Notes: a model not told the origin generated them from the sequence alone. Positions 41,439 to 51,570 are shown, counted from the first letter of the stretch. The stretch: DNA of 54,106 nt from Bacteroidota bacterium (GCA_021324685.1 JAJPIQ010000048.1:1-54106); one strand, 5' to 3'. A program made the numbers and translations.

Positions 41439-44400
41439 ATGAAGCTTATTGTCCGTTTTGCTTTCGTTCTTTGCGCCGTGGGAACCACAGCTTTGGCTGG
41501 ACCAACGATTATTAAGGCGCAGACCCCACTCGCACGGTTCGTCCTGCCGACAAATACCACGGCCACCGCGGTGCAGCCGACGTTCGAAATTATTACCTCG
41601 CTTCCGATGGACACGACGAGTGTACATTGGAGCGCCGATACGACCGATAGTACGACGAACTATGGGCCGACGATTTGTGTAGTCCCTTTCGATTTTTATC
41701 AAAAGAATAGTGATACGTTGTGGCCGATTCAAGCTTTTGGCGGAACTGGTACAATTATCAACGATACTACAATTCAATTTACGGTTCAAACACTGTGTAA
41801 CCATTTTGAATGCGAAGCCATTATTATGGGCCTACGATTAATTTCGGGTGCCGATACGATTACTGTTCCAGATAGTGTTGCGAGAATAACTTTTACCACG
41901 ATCGATTTGCCGCCATCACTGTTGGGTACATCATTTATAGGGAAACAAGTGTTTTCGCACGATACACTTTCCGTATTTTTCCGTAAAAAATTGGATAGCA
42001 CAAATAGTGCTTCAGGGCCTATTGTGTCACTTATCATACCCACAATAATTGACGATGTAGCACACGACACAGTGTATAAAATGGATAGTGCAATTTCTGC
42101 AACTACGTGGCTGGATGCCACTGATAGTTCCACAATTCACATTCTCCCTAACCAACCTTTTGCTCCAGGGAAAAGCTACGCTTTAAAAATAGCGTTGAGC
42201 GGTCTGACTGGTGATACTGATGATGACGGTTGTTGGGGTTTCACCTGCCGGCAATCGTATCGATTAAACATTCTCGCTGCGCCTACCGCAGGCTTAAGTT
42301 GTCTGGGTACGGTCCACTTTAACCCGCCGATCAACGAAAGTTATAAAATGGTCTATGATAGTGCATTTGATTCGAGCACCATGGCGGAACAATATGATAC
42401 CGCTGTCGTCTATGATTCATCTCAGCTGGGAATTGTTTTAAATGCCGATGATTCTGTAACGTATATTGCTCCGAAGCAGGTTGGCGCGGCAATCTTCAAG
42501 CAATGGAGCGGTTCCGGGAACCCTGCTATCGACACTTCAACGAATCCAATTCTTACGGTTACGGAAACATCCGGCCAACTGCATGATATGACTGTTACTG
42601 CTCTTTATACCGTAGTAACTACGGACACAATTTGTGTTTCAACAGGCGGTGTGAATTCAGCAGGTCGCAACTCCGACTTTGTTGCGATTAGCGGCGATAC
42701 TCAGGATTGTCCTTTCACAACACCGAATGACACGTGCGCGTCGACTTCGAATATTACTTATTTCACTGAGCCTGGAAAAACCATTACTCTTCAGGCGTAT
42801 TCGACGTCGGATACAATATTTTTCGATCATTGGGCGTCAAGCGATCCCAGTATTAACGGACAAACAAGCGCGATTCTTGCGATGCAACCTTCGGGAAGTA
42901 CTTGTGCTACCGCGATATTTGGCTCGGGAACAGGAAGAGGCGGTCCGGGATGTTCTAATACGATCATTGTTAATATCTTCGATGAATCGACTAGCCAGTA
43001 TGTAACAACCGGAATCGGTGGGTCGAGCACCGGAGTTGCATCAATCAGTCCGCTCGCGCCATGCACGAGCAATACGTGGTGTGCCTGCGATGTGTTGCAA
43101 ACTCAGTACATTTTGAAGGTAAATCTTCTCGATATATCCTACGCCGTAGACAAATATACCATCACTGGGCCAGCTCCGACGACTCCCGGAACGAAAGTCC
43201 TTAATCCTCCTTTTTCTGGAGCCCCATATTTTTATGCAGTTCCAAATGGCGTTCCACCGGCGGGATATAAAACGTATTCGACAGCGCCTAATACGACCTA
43301 TGTTACATTTTATATAAAAAAAGCATTTAACAGTCTGACGATCCAAACAACGTTAGAAGACGATAATACGCTCACATCGATGCTTATAACTCCGTCCTTC
43401 GAGGGTTCAGTGAAGCCGACGGATGCTTATATTCAAGTGAATCAAGAGCCTTCTCATATAACGCAAGGACCTTACGCTGCGGACAAAGACCATCCTAATA
43501 GTTATCAGTGGGTTCTTGATTACCCGTTCACAACAACTTCGGTGAGCGTCACATCCGGAACCAAAAAAACCAACCTCACATTCGATAAATGGGAGCAAGG
43601 ATCCCCGAATACCGATCCTACAAGTGTACCCCCGCACACAAATCCGCTTGCGGTATCTATGAACCAGAATAGGTATGTAACCGCATTGTATCAGGAACCA
43701 TTCGTGCTTACGGATATCGGCTGGTATTACATTAACGGGAGTGGCCAGACAATATACAAAAAGGTACATGATCCTGATAACAATTGGCCTCCTCCAGCTG
43801 ATAATACGGGTGTTCAACCAGATTTGGCCGTTGTAGCAAAACCTTCGACCTGGAGTAGCACCAATCCACCGGAAATCGATTTTTGGTTCAATGGGACTGT
43901 AGTATATAATAACTATGGTGAAGCTAACGGTCTTGACTATGGCCCTATAGCGACAGAAGAGGATGGAACGGCTTTTGACATAAATACCCTTACTTCGCAA
44001 CCAGGTATGCGAATTTATAATCAAAATATTTTGGGCTCGAAAAATTCGATGTGGTTCGGATTAAGCCAGCATGGAGGCTATATTTGGAAGGGGCAAAAAT
44101 TCAACATAGATATAACTAATATTTTAAGCGATCAGTTGGAATTTCCTTCAAACAAAACGAAAATATTCCAATTCAAAACGGTTGAACCCGATATCCGGTG
44201 GAGAATCCCCACGGCTGTAGTTTATAATACACATGAGTCATTTTGGTTTACGTCGAATTCCTGGATCATTTGGGCTTCGCAGTATGGAATTCCGGACAAT
44301 AGTCCACTTGCAAGCGCAGATCTAAATCAGGGGTTTTATAATGGGGGCGGTTCATGTTTCGATACGATCACAGATCGGTTCGAATACATGCAAGTACCAG

Positions 44401-45023
44401 AAGCTCCGCTCCATGCGGGTAATGATCTTACATATAATACAACTGAAAAGGTTTGTCAGGACTGGGGAGATGGTCGCCTCGGAAATACACTCGGGTTAAT
44501 TCTCATCGGTTCAGAACACGTTCCATATTCAAATACTTTAGATGGAGGATACATTACACAAATTAGTTACGGTGCTACATGTAGCGCTGGGGTTTTGAAT
44601 TCAGTTGTCAATCCGATCTATAAGGTTTCCGATTGGACGGGAGGGTGGTTTCGACCGTATCCACAATATGACTATGGACATCTTTCCGGTGTAGATATCG
44701 ATCAAAAGGATGTGATGGGAAAAGACTTTAATTATGGCGCGGGGCCATACACTCCACCTACAGGTTGGCTTACCCCCGCGCAAATTGCAGACATTCCTGA
44801 TGACATGGGAGAATATATTCACTATCGACTTCAAGTCCCTATCGACGCAATAGAAGTAGATAATACCGGTACGGAAGTAGGCTGGTGGGAAAATATTAGT
44901 TATAGTTATCCGCGTGCAGGAAGAATAGACTTTTGGGGAGCTGGTACATGGTATAAAAAAACGTATTGGAATGCCGCATCGAATGGCAACGCCTCCATCA
45001 CTCTTCAGGTCGATATTCAATAA
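41439..45023 (+). CDS. Large secreted protein with InlB-like repeats
   Basis: Exported protein of 1194 residues, no overall family recognised. A signal peptide runs to about AGPTIIKAQ. Residues 30-280 look like two Ig-like (Big_5/SbsA-type) domains (PTFEIITSLPMDTTSV and the later SHDTLSVFFRKKLD). Three divergent InlB/Listeria-type units centre on KQWSG (about 353), DHWAS (about 460) and DKWEQ (about 714). The remainder (about 760-1194) is aromatic and Asn/Tyr-rich with few helices. Cys residues are frequent (about 20). No C-terminal T9SS domain is obvious (it ends ASITLQVDIQ). DNA is AT-richer than the surrounding operons. Its stop overlaps the next start (TAATG), so it is coupled to the T9SS propeller. 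Confidence 0.75.
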   Translation: MKLIVRFAFVLCAVGTTALAGPTIIKAQTPLARFVLPTNTTATAVQPTFEIITSLPMDTTSVHWSADTTDSTTNYGPTICVVPFDFYQKNSDTLWPIQAFGGTGTIINDTTIQFTVQTLCNHFECEAIIMGLRLISGADTITVPDSVARITFTTIDLPPSLLGTSFIGKQVFSHDTLSVFFRKKLDSTNSASGPIVSLIIPTIIDDVAHDTVYKMDSAISATTWLDATDSSTIHILPNQPFAPGKSYALKIALSGLTGDTDDDGCWGFTCRQSYRLNILAAPTAGLSCLGTVHFNPPINESYKMVYDSAFDSSTMAEQYDTAVVYDSSQLGIVLNADDSVTYIAPKQVGAAIFKQWSGSGNPAIDTSTNPILTVTETSGQLHDMTVTALYTVVTTDTICVSTGGVNSAGRNSDFVAISGDTQDCPFTTPNDTCASTSNITYFTEPGKTITLQAYSTSDTIFFDHWASSDPSINGQTSAILAMQPSGSTCATAIFGSGTGRGGPGCSNTIIVNIFDESTSQYVTTGIGGSSTGVASISPLAPCTSNTWCACDVLQTQYILKVNLLDISYAVDKYTITGPAPTTPGTKVLNPPFSGAPYFYAVPNGVPPAGYKTYSTAPNTTYVTFYIKKAFNSLTIQTTLEDDNTLTSMLITPSFEGSVKPTDAYIQVNQEPSHITQGPYAADKDHPNSYQWVLDYPFTTTSVSVTSGTKKTNLTFDKWEQGSPNTDPTSVPPHTNPLAVSMNQNRYVTALYQEPFVLTDIGWYYINGSGQTIYKKVHDPDNNWPPPADNTGVQPDLAVVAKPSTWSSTNPPEIDFWFNGTVVYNNYGEANGLDYGPIATEEDGTAFDINTLTSQPGMRIYNQNILGSKNSMWFGLSQHGGYIWKGQKFNIDITNILSDQLEFPSNKTKIFQFKTVEPDIRWRIPTAVVYNTHESFWFTSNSWIIWASQYGIPDNSPLASADLNQGFYNGGGSCFDTITDRFEYMQVPEAPLHAGNDLTYNTTEKVCQDWGDGRLGNTLGLILIGSEHVPYSNTLDGGYITQISYGATCSAGVLNSVVNPIYKVSDWTGGWFRPYPQYDYGHLSGVDIDQKDVMGKDFNYGAGPYTPPTGWLTPAQIADIPDDMGEYIHYRLQVPIDAIEVDNTGTEVGWWENISYSYPRAGRIDFWGAGTWYKKTYWNAASNGNASITLQVDIQ

Positions 45024-47215
45024 TGTCAATAACTATGAAATTCAGACTCATAGCCTTGATTGCGATCCTTTCATTTGTTAAGGAGGACGCCTTTGCGCAA
45101 AATTCTCAGATCTCCTGGGCGCATGGTGCTGGGCCTAACCTCCTTACGTCGTTCCATGCTTCTGAGCGCGATGGTGTTATTATTGCTGGGGATGAGGCGA
45201 GGCCCTACTGGATATGTACGCTTCCACCAGCTTCCGTGACATGGCCTGTCAACGATTCGAAAGGTGGCAGCCAATGTACGTCTCTCGACCGGCATGATTC
45301 GGAGTTGTTGATCGCTGGTGTGAATATTTATTCGTTCAATCTATTTACTCGTGACTACTCGCCAATCATAAATGTAAATAATATTATCAGGTATATATCT
45401 GCAACATTAAACGGTGACTTACTTGCATTTGAAACGGACAACGACGAAGTATTGCACCTCTACGATCGCACGGAGGGAACGATCGTTGCGACGTGGCCAA
45501 ATTGCCTGAGTCCATCTGCATTTAGTCCTGATGGCAAGCTGCTTGTGACAGGCTTTAAGGATACTGACCAGGAACATGGCCTTGCTGTGATCGACGTAGC
45601 GACACATAAGGTCCTGCACCGGTACTCGATGCGAATTTTACAAACCGAGGCTTATGAGATCGTTTTTGCAATTAAATTTAATCCACAAAATCCAGCCGTA
45701 TTTGCAGTTCTGGACGATTACGGCGTCTTGGAAATGGACACCTCGGGAGCGATTTTAGCTTCATGGCCAGTTGCTACGTCGGTCGGCAATGATGTGATCG
45801 ACTATAGTCCGGACGGATCTGCTATAGCGGTCGCTACCGACGGTGACATTATGATTTTTCATCCTTCGGATAGGAGTTCTACGTCACTGCCGGGCGGAGC
45901 ACAGTATTTGGCGTTCTTCGGTAACGATACGATCGTAGCCACGAACGGATTGGATGTTTATTTCTTTTCCATCAAACAGCAAAAGTTCCTTGGTCTCCTG
46001 AATGAGAGCGATATCTATCTTGACGCTCTTGCCTACTCGAAAGACGGAACAAAACTTTTTGACGGATACAATCTTTGGGACTCTGAAACCGGCAATTTGC
46101 TAATGACCTATCCCAAAGGTCCTGCATCTTGGCAGTTTGCTGCTACTAGCGATTTGAGCCGCTTTGTGGCGACACGAGGGGATGGCAGAGCGTATATATG
46201 GAACAGTATTTCTGACTCAATTCATCTAATAGCAGGAAGTGGTATACAGAGCGATACGGACTTTGGACGAGGCTTAGTGGCCTTTTCCCCGAATGACTCT
46301 ATGTTTGCTGCTGGTGGGTGCATTACCGATGGGATTGGGAATCCCGTACTCGACAGCCGTAATATTCTTAAGCTGTGGTGTGCGTTTAATGATTCCCTAA
46401 TTTGCAATTTTGAAGCTCCAGCTTATCCCGCAAGTTCCCCTTCTTTTTCGCATGATGGTTCCATGCTTGTCGGAATGGTTAACGAAGCGTGTTACCTTTG
46501 GGACGTGAAGACTGGCAAACAAATTAAAACACTGGGAAATAATATTTCTCCACAAAAAGAGACTCCCGTCAATGTGACATTTTTACCGGGAGATTCCACG
46601 GTGCTTATTGGATGCGATTCAGGATGGTATATGAATCAAGCCGTAGGCTTTGCGATTGATCGTATTCGCGACGATTCTTTTTATTTCGTTCCAGTTCCTT
46701 TGCCTAAATTCGATGGAACAATTTCGCTTTTTCCGGACGGTCGACATTTTACTATACGAGAACACTATGACACAATCTTTAATGTTATCGATTTAACTGA
46801 TGGCTCAGTTAAAACACGATATGTCAATAATGGCGAAATACTATCGGCGCTTGCAATTAATCCGATTACGGGCCAAATCGCGACAGGTGGCTATAATAAC
46901 TCGGACGGCTCGCTTATTGTTTGGGATTATCCATTCGGTGCCGATGCCGTGAATGAGCCTCCGGTCCCATCTTCGGAGTCACTTCAGGCATTTGCCTCAA
47001 ATAGGCGCATTACGGTATTCGTTCCGGCGGGGAATCGGGAACTGGATGGCGGGAAGGTTTTCGTCTATCGCTCCGATGGGCGGTGTTGCTTTTCGGGAAG
47101 TGTGGAGAGCAGCCAAAGTTCCATAACGACCGGCGTCCTGCCAGCGGGCGATTATTTTATTGTATTAAAACGCGAGCATGGAGAGCCGGCTTTTACGAAG
47201 GTTTCACTATTCTAA
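45023..47215 (+). CDS. Secreted WD40-like propeller with T9SS sorting domain
   Basis: About 730 residues. A signal peptide (LIALIAILSFVKEDAFAQ) follows ATG 45023; ATG 45035 is an alternative four codons on. Repeating units of the type SPDGKLLVTGF, SPDGSAIAVATDG, SHDGSMLVGMVNEACYLWD and IATGGYNNSDGSLIVWDY indicate a beta-propeller. The last about 75 residues (SLQAFASNRRITVFVPAGN to TKVSLF) have the shape of a Por/T9SS type-A sorting domain, including GDYFIVL. Translation probably depends on the 1194-residue gene upstream (TAATG). Likely displayed or released at the surface; ligand unknown. Confidence 0.78.
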   Translation: MSITMKFRLIALIAILSFVKEDAFAQNSQISWAHGAGPNLLTSFHASERDGVIIAGDEARPYWICTLPPASVTWPVNDSKGGSQCTSLDRHDSELLIAGVNIYSFNLFTRDYSPIINVNNIIRYISATLNGDLLAFETDNDEVLHLYDRTEGTIVATWPNCLSPSAFSPDGKLLVTGFKDTDQEHGLAVIDVATHKVLHRYSMRILQTEAYEIVFAIKFNPQNPAVFAVLDDYGVLEMDTSGAILASWPVATSVGNDVIDYSPDGSAIAVATDGDIMIFHPSDRSSTSLPGGAQYLAFFGNDTIVATNGLDVYFFSIKQQKFLGLLNESDIYLDALAYSKDGTKLFDGYNLWDSETGNLLMTYPKGPASWQFAATSDLSRFVATRGDGRAYIWNSISDSIHLIAGSGIQSDTDFGRGLVAFSPNDSMFAAGGCITDGIGNPVLDSRNILKLWCAFNDSLICNFEAPAYPASSPSFSHDGSMLVGMVNEACYLWDVKTGKQIKTLGNNISPQKETPVNVTFLPGDSTVLIGCDSGWYMNQAVGFAIDRIRDDSFYFVPVPLPKFDGTISLFPDGRHFTIREHYDTIFNVIDLTDGSVKTRYVNNGEILSALAINPITGQIATGGYNNSDGSLIVWDYPFGADAVNEPPVPSSESLQAFASNRRITVFVPAGNRELDGGKVFVYRSDGRCCFSGSVESSQSSITTGVLPAGDYFIVLKREHGEPAFTKVSLF

Positions 47216-47287
47216 TTCAGGACCACGATTACGCGGATTTCGATCGATTACGAGGAGTGATTTTAGGATCTTTTGAAAGGATTTATT

Positions 47288-47944
47288 ATGAACACATTTT
47301 TGAAAGCATTTGCAGTCGCGTCGCTTGCTACCCTGCCGTTCCAATTAAGGGCGCAGTCGGTAATCACCTCGCCGATGGGCGGCGAAGAGATGCTTTCGGG
47401 TTCCACTCAAACAATCTCGTGGAATACGAAACTCGTTACGGGCATGCTTACCGTCTCGCTGTGGGACGGCGAGCACGGGAAATGGCTGCCGGTGTTTACG
47501 AACGTTCCCTCGGAAGAAGGGAAGGTTTCCTGGTCCGTGCCGGAATATCTCGAGGGACATAAGTTCCGCATCAAAGTCTCTACGACGGGGACCATGCAAG
47601 GCTCGGCGCTCTCTCGTACGTTCTTTTCCATCCTGCCACCTGCGCCGAAGGTCGAGGCGAGCGTTCCGGCTGCGGCGACTGCGTTCGAACTCACCGTCCA
47701 CCCGAACCCAGCTTCGAATTACGTGCGGCTGTGCGTGCCGGAAATACCGGCGGGCATGCAGGCGACGATGGTCGTCGTGAACACCGCTGGTGAGGTCGTG
47801 GCAACGCTCTATAATGCGACGCCCGAAGGGGATCTCGGCCTTTGCTGCAGCTTAGACTGTTCGAAGCTGGCCGATGGTATCTATTTCGCGCGTCTTTGGA
47901 ACGATACATATGGGCAGTCGATGAAATTTGCGGTCACCCATTGA
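47288..47944 (+). CDS. Small T9SS cargo with Kre9/Knh1-like domain
   Basis: Exported 218-residue protein. ATG 47288 is supported by AAAGGA eight bases upstream; TTG 47273 is a poorer alternative. After the signal peptide (to about RAQS) residues 25-120 match the Ser-Thr-rich/Kre9-Knh1 domain (VITSPMGGEEMLSGSTQTI). Residues 140-218 form a T9SS type-A sorting domain: FELTVHPNPASNYVRL, VVVNTAGEVVATLYN, and LADGIYFARLWNDTYGQSMKFAV. A compact surface protein consisting of little more than one domain plus the sorting signal. GC content is back to that of the housekeeping genes, unlike the preceding pair. Confidence 0.85.
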   Translation: MNTFLKAFAVASLATLPFQLRAQSVITSPMGGEEMLSGSTQTISWNTKLVTGMLTVSLWDGEHGKWLPVFTNVPSEEGKVSWSVPEYLEGHKFRIKVSTTGTMQGSALSRTFFSILPPAPKVEASVPAAATAFELTVHPNPASNYVRLCVPEIPAGMQATMVVVNTAGEVVATLYNATPEGDLGLCCSLDCSKLADGIYFARLWNDTYGQSMKFAVTH

Positions 47945-48060
47945 TTTTGACATTCGCGTCTTTGCTGTCATTCCAGCAGCGATCAGGTCGAGAAAATAGT
48001 CACGTCCAGAAAACGGCGCCCTTCAAACGTTAGGCATTCGATCGGTGTTTTGCCGGCGAA

Positions 48061-48951
48061 ATGCTCATTGACTTACCAATTGCGGAGTTACCGAACGCGG
48101 AGCCACGACCCGAGCGTGCGCCACGGCCCGAATGGCTGAAGGTGCGGCTGCCTTCGGGCGAAAATTTTCATAACCTGAAGCGGCTGATCGATAGCAAAAG
48201 CCTGCATACGGTCTGCGAGGAGGCCCGGTGCCCCAATATGGCCGAGTGCTGGAATGCCGGCACGGCGACGTTTATGATCCTGGGGGACACCTGCACGCGC
48301 TCCTGTGGATTCTGTGCGGTAAAGACCGGCCGGCCGGCTACGCTGGACGAGAACGAGCCGCGGCACGTCGCCGAAGCCGTGCGGGCAATGCGCGTAAAAC
48401 ATGCGGTCATCACCAGTGTCAACCGTGACGAGTTGAAAGACGGCGGCTCGGTCCTTTTTGCGGAAACGATCCGGGAGGTGCGCCGGCTCAATCCGCAAAC
48501 GACGATCGAAGTACTGATCCCGGACTTCAAAGGCAAGGACGATTGCCTGGACCGGATCCTGGAGGCGAAACCGGATATCCTGAACCACAATACGGAGACG
48601 GTTCCCAGCCTGTACCGCATGGTGCGGCCGCAGGCGAAGTATCCGTGGTCGCTCAGGGTACTTCGGCGCTCGAAAGAGGCCGGATTCAGAACGAAGACCG
48701 GGATCATGCTCGGCCTTGGGGAAGAGCGGGAAGAGTTACTGAAAGTAATGCGCGATCTTTCGGAACTCCACGTCGATATCCTGACGCTCGGGCAATATCT
48801 TCAGCCCTCGAGGGACCACCTTCCGGTCCATCGCTTCGTGCCTCCGGAAGAGTTCCAGGAACTGCACGACATTGGGATCGGAATGGGGTTCCGAATGGTC
48901 GAGGCCGGTCCCCTGGTACGGAGTTCCTATCACGCCGAGAAACACGTTTGA
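48061..48951 (+). CDS. lipA: Lipoyl synthase
   Basis: Radical-SAM enzyme that inserts two sulfurs into octanoyl groups; 296 residues. Auxiliary cluster Cys C52, C57, C63 (VCEEARCPNMAEC) and radical-SAM Cys C78, C82, C85 (CTRSCGFC) are all present, with the family-specific RSSYHAEKH near the end providing the Ser ligand of the auxiliary cluster. No lipB or lipM next to it. It lies 55 bases before waaA on the same strand. Confidence 0.96.
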   Translation: MLIDLPIAELPNAEPRPERAPRPEWLKVRLPSGENFHNLKRLIDSKSLHTVCEEARCPNMAECWNAGTATFMILGDTCTRSCGFCAVKTGRPATLDENEPRHVAEAVRAMRVKHAVITSVNRDELKDGGSVLFAETIREVRRLNPQTTIEVLIPDFKGKDDCLDRILEAKPDILNHNTETVPSLYRMVRPQAKYPWSLRVLRRSKEAGFRTKTGIMLGLGEEREELLKVMRDLSELHVDILTLGQYLQPSRDHLPVHRFVPPEEFQELHDIGIGMGFRMVEAGPLVRSSYHAEKHV

Positions 48952-49006
48952 AGCCCCGAAAAGACATTCGAAATTGTCTATCGGGCCGATTCGGGAACAT
49001 TGATCG

Positions 49007-50317
49007 ATGCTCTTTCTCTACAACCTGGTGCTGCCGGTGCTGTACGCCGCGTTTCGCCTGGCCGCACTGTTCGATCCCAAAATTCGAGCCGGGCTCCGGG
49101 GGCGGCGAGACCTCGAGAGGGAAGTACGCGAGCATTATACGACCGTCGATGCCTCGCGCCTCCGGGTCCTGGTACATGTCGCCTCGTACGGTGAACTCGA
49201 GCAGGCAAAGCCGATCGTCGCGGAGATAAAGAAAGCGTATCCCACGGCCCATATTCATCTGACGTTTTTTTCGCCCAGTGGATATGAAAATGCGGTCGGG
49301 AAGTATGTAACTCCGGATTTTATAACGTATTCACCGCTCGACTCAGCGCACAGCGTTCGTACATTTTTAGATCGTGTTCGTCCCGATATTGCCCTGTTCA
49401 CGCGATATGACGTCTGGCCGAATATTGCGAAAGCCCTGAACGAGCGTGGCATTCCTTCGCTCCTTTTTACGGCCACTGCCCCGAAAGGATCGTTCCGAGC
49501 CTACTATCGAGCGGTATTTGGATTTCTAAGTAAGATCCTTGTTATTTCGGAAGAGGAGAAATTCCGCTTCGAGTCGTTGGGCGTTAATTCTGAGTCCATT
49601 GTGGTCGCGGGCGATACACGGTTCGACCAGGTGCTCGACCGGCGCCTGGAACAGAACGAACCGCTGCTGCCGGAGCGAATGCGGCAGGAAATTCAAAGCC
49701 AGGGAACTCTGGTCTTTGTCGTTGGGAGTTCCTGGCCATCGGACGAGGCGATCTTCAACGATTCCGTAAAGGAGTGGCTGGAGCGAAAGGACAACATTCT
49801 TACCATCATCGCGCCGCATGAACCGAGTGAGTCGCGAGTCCGGGAATTGCTCTCGAAATTTCCAAACCGGGCGGTTCGTTTTTCGGAGCTGAGTTCGTGG
49901 CAGAAGGAACCGGTGATCGTCGTCGATTCGATAGGGAAATTATTTGGACTTTACCGCTATGCCGATATTGCGATGATCGGCGGTGGGTTCGGAGCGGGAC
50001 TTCATAATGTGCTTGAAGCCGCCGCATGGGGTGTTCCGGCAATGGCAGGCCCGAAACACGAAAAATCGCCGGAAGTAGGCCGGCTTATCGACCGCCTCGC
50101 TGCCTACGAAGTAAAATCGAAGCAGGAATTCAATTTCGTCTTTTGGCGCCTGGCAGAGTCGGAGGACCTCCGAAAGTCATCCGGTTCGAACGCACTGCAA
50201 TTTGTGAATGAAAACCGTGGCGCGACAAAACGGATCATGACCGAACTTCTGCCCTATCTGATGGCAGCAGAAAAAGATCCCGGGCAGAGACACGGCGTTT
50301 CTTACGATCGCTCGTAA
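49007..50317 (+). CDS. waaA: 3-deoxy-D-manno-octulosonic acid (Kdo) transferase
   Basis: Adds Kdo to lipid A precursor, GT30 family; 436 residues. An N-terminal membrane anchor (LYNLVLPVLYAAFRLAALF) is followed by VHVASYGELEQAKP with the catalytic Glu of the SVGE motif (SYGE here), TRYDVWPNI, and the CMP-Kdo side with VGSSWPSDE, IIAPHEP, and IGGGFGAGLHNVLEAAAWGVPAMAGP. This implies an LPS-bearing outer membrane. The 3' end overlaps the convergent amidase by 16 bases. Confidence 0.94.
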   Translation: MLFLYNLVLPVLYAAFRLAALFDPKIRAGLRGRRDLEREVREHYTTVDASRLRVLVHVASYGELEQAKPIVAEIKKAYPTAHIHLTFFSPSGYENAVGKYVTPDFITYSPLDSAHSVRTFLDRVRPDIALFTRYDVWPNIAKALNERGIPSLLFTATAPKGSFRAYYRAVFGFLSKILVISEEEKFRFESLGVNSESIVVAGDTRFDQVLDRRLEQNEPLLPERMRQEIQSQGTLVFVVGSSWPSDEAIFNDSVKEWLERKDNILTIIAPHEPSESRVRELLSKFPNRAVRFSELSSWQKEPVIVVDSIGKLFGLYRYADIAMIGGGFGAGLHNVLEAAAWGVPAMAGPKHEKSPEVGRLIDRLAAYEVKSKQEFNFVFWRLAESEDLRKSSGSNALQFVNENRGATKRIMTELLPYLMAAEKDPGQRHGVSYDRS

Positions 50318-51072
50318 ACCGTTTTATATCGTTTGATCGCTTCGAAAATCCCTTGCGCATAATCCGATTCTCCGGCGTCGCTTTTTAACAGCGCTTCTTC
50401 TTTCGGATTGCTGATAAAACCGGTCTCGATGAGGACGCTGGGCATGGCCGCGCCAATAAGGACATAAAACCCGGCCTGCGAGACACCATTGTCGGGGATC
50501 GAGAGTGTTTTCGAAAGTTCTTCCTGTGTAAAGGCTGCAAATTTTTCGCTGAACTTCACGTCCTGATTCCGCGACATCGAAGTAAGGATAAAGTCGATGT
50601 CCGAGAGATTTTGGTATTGGTGCCGATCGGTCTCGTACTTAATAACGGCATTTTCGCGGGCTGCAACATGGATGGCGGCGTCCGTTTTACCGGGCCGCAG
50701 AATGTAGGTCGTGAACCCGGTGGCATTCGAAGGTTTCTGCGGAGTCGAGTTACAATGGACGCTGATAAAAAGCTTCCCGTGCGCGGCATTGGCGATCTCT
50801 CCACGCCGATAGAGTTCCACGAAATGGTCGTCGTGGCGGGTGTAGATCACTTTCACGCCCGGCATTCCTTTTTCGATCAGCGCGCCGAGTTTGCGGATAA
50901 TGCCAAGCGCGGCCTGCTTTTCCATAAATCCCCCCGGACCGATAGCGCCGGAATCCTTTCCGCCGTGCCCGGCATCGAGGACGATCACGTCCAGTTTGGG
51001 ATGCGGGGCATAAGCCGAGTGCGGAACAAAACTGGCACAGACGAACAGGACCGAAAACAGGGACTTCTTCAT
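50302..51072 (-). CDS. N-acetylmuramoyl-L-alanine amidase (Amidase_3)
   Basis: Periplasmic zinc amidase that cuts peptidoglycan between MurNAc and the peptide; 256 residues. Signal peptide at the N-terminus (SLFSVLFVCASFVPHSAYA). Zinc and catalytic residues: H36 (DAGHGGKD), E51, H106 (ISVHCNS), and E215 (LIETGFISN). Lacks the AMIN targeting domain of AmiC, so it is the short catalytic form. yajQ precedes it on the same strand with a three-base gap. Confidence 0.93.
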   Translation of the reverse strand: MKKSLFSVLFVCASFVPHSAYAPHPKLDVIVLDAGHGGKDSGAIGPGGFMEKQAALGIIRKLGALIEKGMPGVKVIYTRHDDHFVELYRRGEIANAAHGKLFISVHCNSTPQKPSNATGFTTYILRPGKTDAAIHVAARENAVIKYETDRHQYQNLSDIDFILTSMSRNQDVKFSEKFAAFTQEELSKTLSIPDNGVSQAGFYVLIGAAMPSVLIETGFISNPKEEALLKSDAGESDYAQGIFEAIKRYKTVYERS

Positions 51073-51075
51073 CCG

Positions 51076-51570
51076 TCACCGATAATTTGTAAACTGGACA
51101 GGGAAGTCGAAATTTTGCGTTTTTAGAGCCGCGATCGCGGTCTGAAGATCGTCTTTACTTTTACCGGTGATCCGAACGGCATCCCCCTGAATTTGCGCCT
51201 GGACTTTAAGCTTCAGGTCTTTTACGGCTTTTGTGATTTGTTTTGCCTGCTCGCCCTCGAGGCCATGTTTTATTTTTACCAATTGCCGCAAGGTCGAGCC
51301 GGAGGCCTGTTCCGCTTTTTCATAGACGAGTGCCTTCATGGAAACGCCGCGTTTGATCATTTTTCCATTCAGCGTTTCGGTCAGCGCCCGGAGTTTCATA
51401 TCGTCCGACGTATGCAGCAGGATCTCGCGTTCCTTCGGGCGCCATTCGATCGTGGTGTTCGAACCTTTAAAATCGTAGCGCTGGTCTATTTCCTTGCGTG
51501 TCTGATTGATCGCATTGTCAACTTCCTGTTGATCGACTTCCGAAACGACATCGAATGAGAATTGGGGCAT
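51076..51570 (-). CDS. yajQ: YajQ-family nucleotide-binding protein
   Basis: Cytoplasmic protein of 164 residues, the full length of the family, made of two ferredoxin-like halves. It begins MPQFSFDVVSEVDQQEVDNAI and ends QNFDFPVQFTNYR, both family hallmarks; RYDFKGSNTTIEW and KLKVQAQIQGDAVRITGK lie between. Some YajQ proteins bind cyclic di-GMP and act as transcription cofactors; whether this one does is not visible. Start of the yajQ-amidase pair. Confidence 0.95.
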   Translation of the reverse strand: MPQFSFDVVSEVDQQEVDNAINQTRKEIDQRYDFKGSNTTIEWRPKEREILLHTSDDMKLRALTETLNGKMIKRGVSMKALVYEKAEQASGSTLRQLVKIKHGLEGEQAKQITKAVKDLKLKVQAQIQGDAVRITGKSKDDLQTAIAALKTQNFDFPVQFTNYR

